DNA of 5,791 nucleotides. Origin: an uncultured Lachnospiraceae bacterium. Lineage in GTDB: Bacteria; Bacillota_A; Clostridia; Lachnospirales; Lachnospiraceae. Every line of letters begins with the position of its first letter. The stretch's first letter is position 1. The position numbers were made by a program, and so were the translations under genes. Positions 3,873-5,791 of this stretch are shown one piece after another. Location of the stretch: contig CADBME010000304.1 of NCBI GenBank assembly GCA_902795715.1, positions 1 to 5,791 on the forward strand, given 5' to 3'. The notes beneath the pieces were generated by a model. That model had not been told where the DNA came from, searched no databases, and saw nothing but the letters and a program-made list of their open reading frames with translations.

Positions 3873-5791
3873 ATGGAAAGACTGATTCAAAAAAGAAACG
3901 GTGATCTGGTTCCATTTGATCCTATGAAGATCATGAATGCCATCCATATGGCAAGCCAGGCAGTCGAAGACAATATGACTCCTGCCGACTACACCTACCT
4001 GACCCAGAAGGTCTGCGACATGGTGGCAGATGTGGAAGTTCCCACAGTGGAACAGATTCAGGACTGCGTGGAAGAGACTCTGATCCGATATGATTTTGCC
4101 TCCACGGCCAAGGCATACATTCTTTACCGTGCAGAACATTCCAAGATCAGGGATTCCGAAGCCTACCTGATGGATATCTACCACAGGCTGACTTATTCCT
4201 CCGCTGAAGCTGAGAACATCAAGAGGGAGAACGCCAACATCGACGGAGATACAGCCATGGGAACCATGCTTAAGTACGGTTCCGAAGGGTCAAAGTATTT
4301 TATCGTGAACCATGTGCTCCCGGCAGATATCGCATCAGCACATGCCAATGGAGATATCCATATTCACGATATGGATTTTTACATGCTGACGGAGACCTGC
4401 TGTCAGATTGATCTTGGCAAGCTTTTTGCCGGCGGATTCTCCACGGGACACGGATATGTACGTGAGCCCCAGTCCATACAGACCTATTCCGCCCTGGCCT
4501 GCATCGCCATTCAGGCCAATCAGAATGAAATGCACGGCGGACAGAGCCTGCCCAACTTTGATTATGCCATGGCCGGGGGCGTTATCAAGACTTATAACAA
4601 AGAATATTACCATGCGGTGGAAGCCTATGCCCAGGCTGCCCTTGAATATGAGCCTGACCAGGCCAGGGCCCTGACTAAGGTTATACGGGCAGCTATTCCC
4701 GATCCAATCCGTCTGGAAAAGGAAGATGTCTTTCTTGAAGACCTTATCCGGGTCCTTGACGGCAATCTTGACCAGGACGTGATCCGCAAGATGCATACCT
4801 TCAGTACCCGCCAGGCTCTGGAAAGCACCACACTCCAGACCAGACAGGCCATGCAGGCGCTGATTCATAATCTGAATACCATGCACTCAAGAGCCGGTGC
4901 CCAGGTTCCCTTCTCTTCCATCAATTACGGAACAGATACTTCTCCGGAAGGAAGACTGGTAACCCGCACTCTTCTGGAAGCAACCATGGACGGGCTGGGA
5001 GCCGGGGAAACTCCCATATTCCCGGTTCAGATTTTCAAGGTAAAGGAAGGAATCAATTTTAATCCGGGTGAACCCAATTATGATCTCTTCCAGCAGGCAA
5101 TCGCAACTTCAGCCAAGAGGCTCTTCCCTAATTTCAGCTTTATCGATGCCCCCTTTAATCTTCCTTATTATAAGGAAGGAGATCCCAATACAGAGGTCGC
5201 CTACATGGGCTGCCGTACCAGAGTCCTGGGCAATCATTATGATCCCAGCCGGGAGGTCACTTTTGGCCGGGGCAATCTTAGCTTTTCATCGATCAACCTG
5301 CCCCGTATCGGAATTGAAGCCAAGGGAGATATCGATTCCTTCTACAGGAAACTGGACGACATGATCGATCTTGTTATCCGTCAGCTCCTTCACCGCTTTA
5401 AGATCCAGTCAGGAAAGAAGGTCAGAAATTACCCCTTCCTGATGGCTCAGGGTATCTGGATTGATTCGGAGAAGCTTGACCTTGATGACACCATCGGTGA
5501 AGTTCTGAAGCATGGCACCTTGAGCATAGGCTTTATCGGGCTTGCCGAAACTCTGGTCGCCCTCACCGGAAAGCATCATGGAGAAAGCGAGGAATCCCAG
5601 AAACTGGGTCTCGAGATTATCTCCCATATGAGGAAAAAGCTTGACCGGGAGTCTGAGGAGACCGGCCTGAATTTCACATTGCTGGCAACCCCCGCTGAGG
5701 GACTGAGCGGCCGTTTTGTAAGAATGGACCGGAAAAAGTACGGAGAGATCCCTGGAGTAACCGATCGGGAATACTATACCAACTCCTTCCA
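3873..5791 (+). CDS. nrdD: Anaerobic ribonucleoside-triphosphate reductase, class III (partial, runs off right edge)
   Basis: An uninterrupted 639-codon frame starts at ATG 3873 with an AAAGGA ribosome site at 3856-3861, 11 nt upstream, and no other in-frame start nearby. NrdD makes dNTPs from NTPs without oxygen, using a glycyl radical installed by the SAM enzyme NrdG. Residues 1 to about 92 form an ATP-cone, the allosteric site that senses ATP/dATP (opening MERLIQKRNGDLVPFD, closing AYILYRAEHSKIRD). The catalytic barrel shows IHIHDMDFY, CCQIDLGKLF (Cys176/177), NQNEMHGGQSLPNFDYA, TMHSRAGAQVPFSSINYG and MGCRT, whose Cys447 corresponds to the thiyl-radical cysteine of the family. The C-terminal zinc cysteines and radical glycine lie beyond the window. 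Family members with an ATP-cone are usually 700 or more residues, so roughly 60-110 are missing. nrdG is expected downstream. Codon use looks normal and there is no frameshift. Confidence 0.97.
   Translation, partial: MERLIQKRNGDLVPFDPMKIMNAIHMASQAVEDNMTPADYTYLTQKVCDMVADVEVPTVEQIQDCVEETLIRYDFASTAKAYILYRAEHSKIRDSEAYLMDIYHRLTYSSAEAENIKRENANIDGDTAMGTMLKYGSEGSKYFIVNHVLPADIASAHANGDIHIHDMDFYMLTETCCQIDLGKLFAGGFSTGHGYVREPQSIQTYSALACIAIQANQNEMHGGQSLPNFDYAMAGGVIKTYNKEYYHAVEAYAQAALEYEPDQARALTKVIRAAIPDPIRLEKEDVFLEDLIRVLDGNLDQDVIRKMHTFSTRQALESTTLQTRQAMQALIHNLNTMHSRAGAQVPFSSINYGTDTSPEGRLVTRTLLEATMDGLGAGETPIFPVQIFKVKEGINFNPGEPNYDLFQQAIATSAKRLFPNFSFIDAPFNLPYYKEGDPNTEVAYMGCRTRVLGNHYDPSREVTFGRGNLSFSSINLPRIGIEAKGDIDSFYRKLDDMIDLVIRQLLHRFKIQSGKKVRNYPFLMAQGIWIDSEKLDLDDTIGEVLKHGTLSIGFIGLAETLVALTGKHHGESEESQKLGLEIISHMRKKLDRESEETGLNFTLLATPAEGLSGRFVRMDRKKYGEIPGVTDREYYTNSF

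Noticed and set aside
3849..4184. 111-codon minus-strand frame over the nrdD start
   Set aside because: It overlaps the ATP-cone coding sequence on the opposite strand and has no supporting signal.
4335..4886. 183-codon open frame on the minus strand within nrdD
   Set aside because: It is antisense to highly conserved NrdD sequence, has no clear ribosome site and resembles no known family; it is a shadow of the real frame.

Overview
The window looks like a chromosomal segment from a low-to-mid GC anaerobic Firmicute, most likely class Clostridia and plausibly a Lachnospiraceae-type genome. This rests on the gene order rpmG-secE-nusG-rplK-rplA-rplJ-rplL, strong AGGAGG ribosome binding sites, a Firmicutes-type L10 leader, and the oxygen-sensitive class III ribonucleotide reductase gene nrdD. 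The taxonomy is inferred from gene content, not from a database search.

Layout: positions 1-3216 hold a minus-strand ribosomal and transcription operon read from right to left: rpmG (L33), secE, nusG, rplK (L11), rplA (L1), rplJ (L10) and the 5' end of rplL (L7/L12), which runs off the left edge. Positions 3217-3872 are a 656-bp divergent intergenic region. Positions 3873-5791 hold the first 639 codons of nrdD on the plus strand, which run off the right edge.

Regulation is unusually legible. A strong promoter at 3351-3379 drives rpmG onward and a second at 966-994 drives rplJL. The rplJ leader is a recognisable L10-type attenuator ending in an intrinsic terminator (845-872). Two near-identical 28-nt elements sit directly upstream of the Shine-Dalgarno sequences of rplK and rplA. 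Both resemble the L1-binding helix of 23S rRNA, which suggests that L1 represses translation of both genes. The rplJ-rplL gap holds competing hairpins.

The most notable unexplained structure lies in the divergent region: six DnaA-box-like 9-mers within 146 bp (3515-3660), three of them perfect, arranged in opposed pairs with a 15-bp palindrome and an inverted-repeat hairpin, followed by an AT-rich stretch and the nrdD promoter (3743-3771). Neither dnaA nor dnaN is in view. The cluster is best read as DnaA-dependent control of nrdD, or possibly of both divergent operons, or as a DnaA-titration or origin-like site. The nrdD transcript also starts with a small hairpin of unknown role. No mobile element, CRISPR array, tRNA or rRNA was seen.
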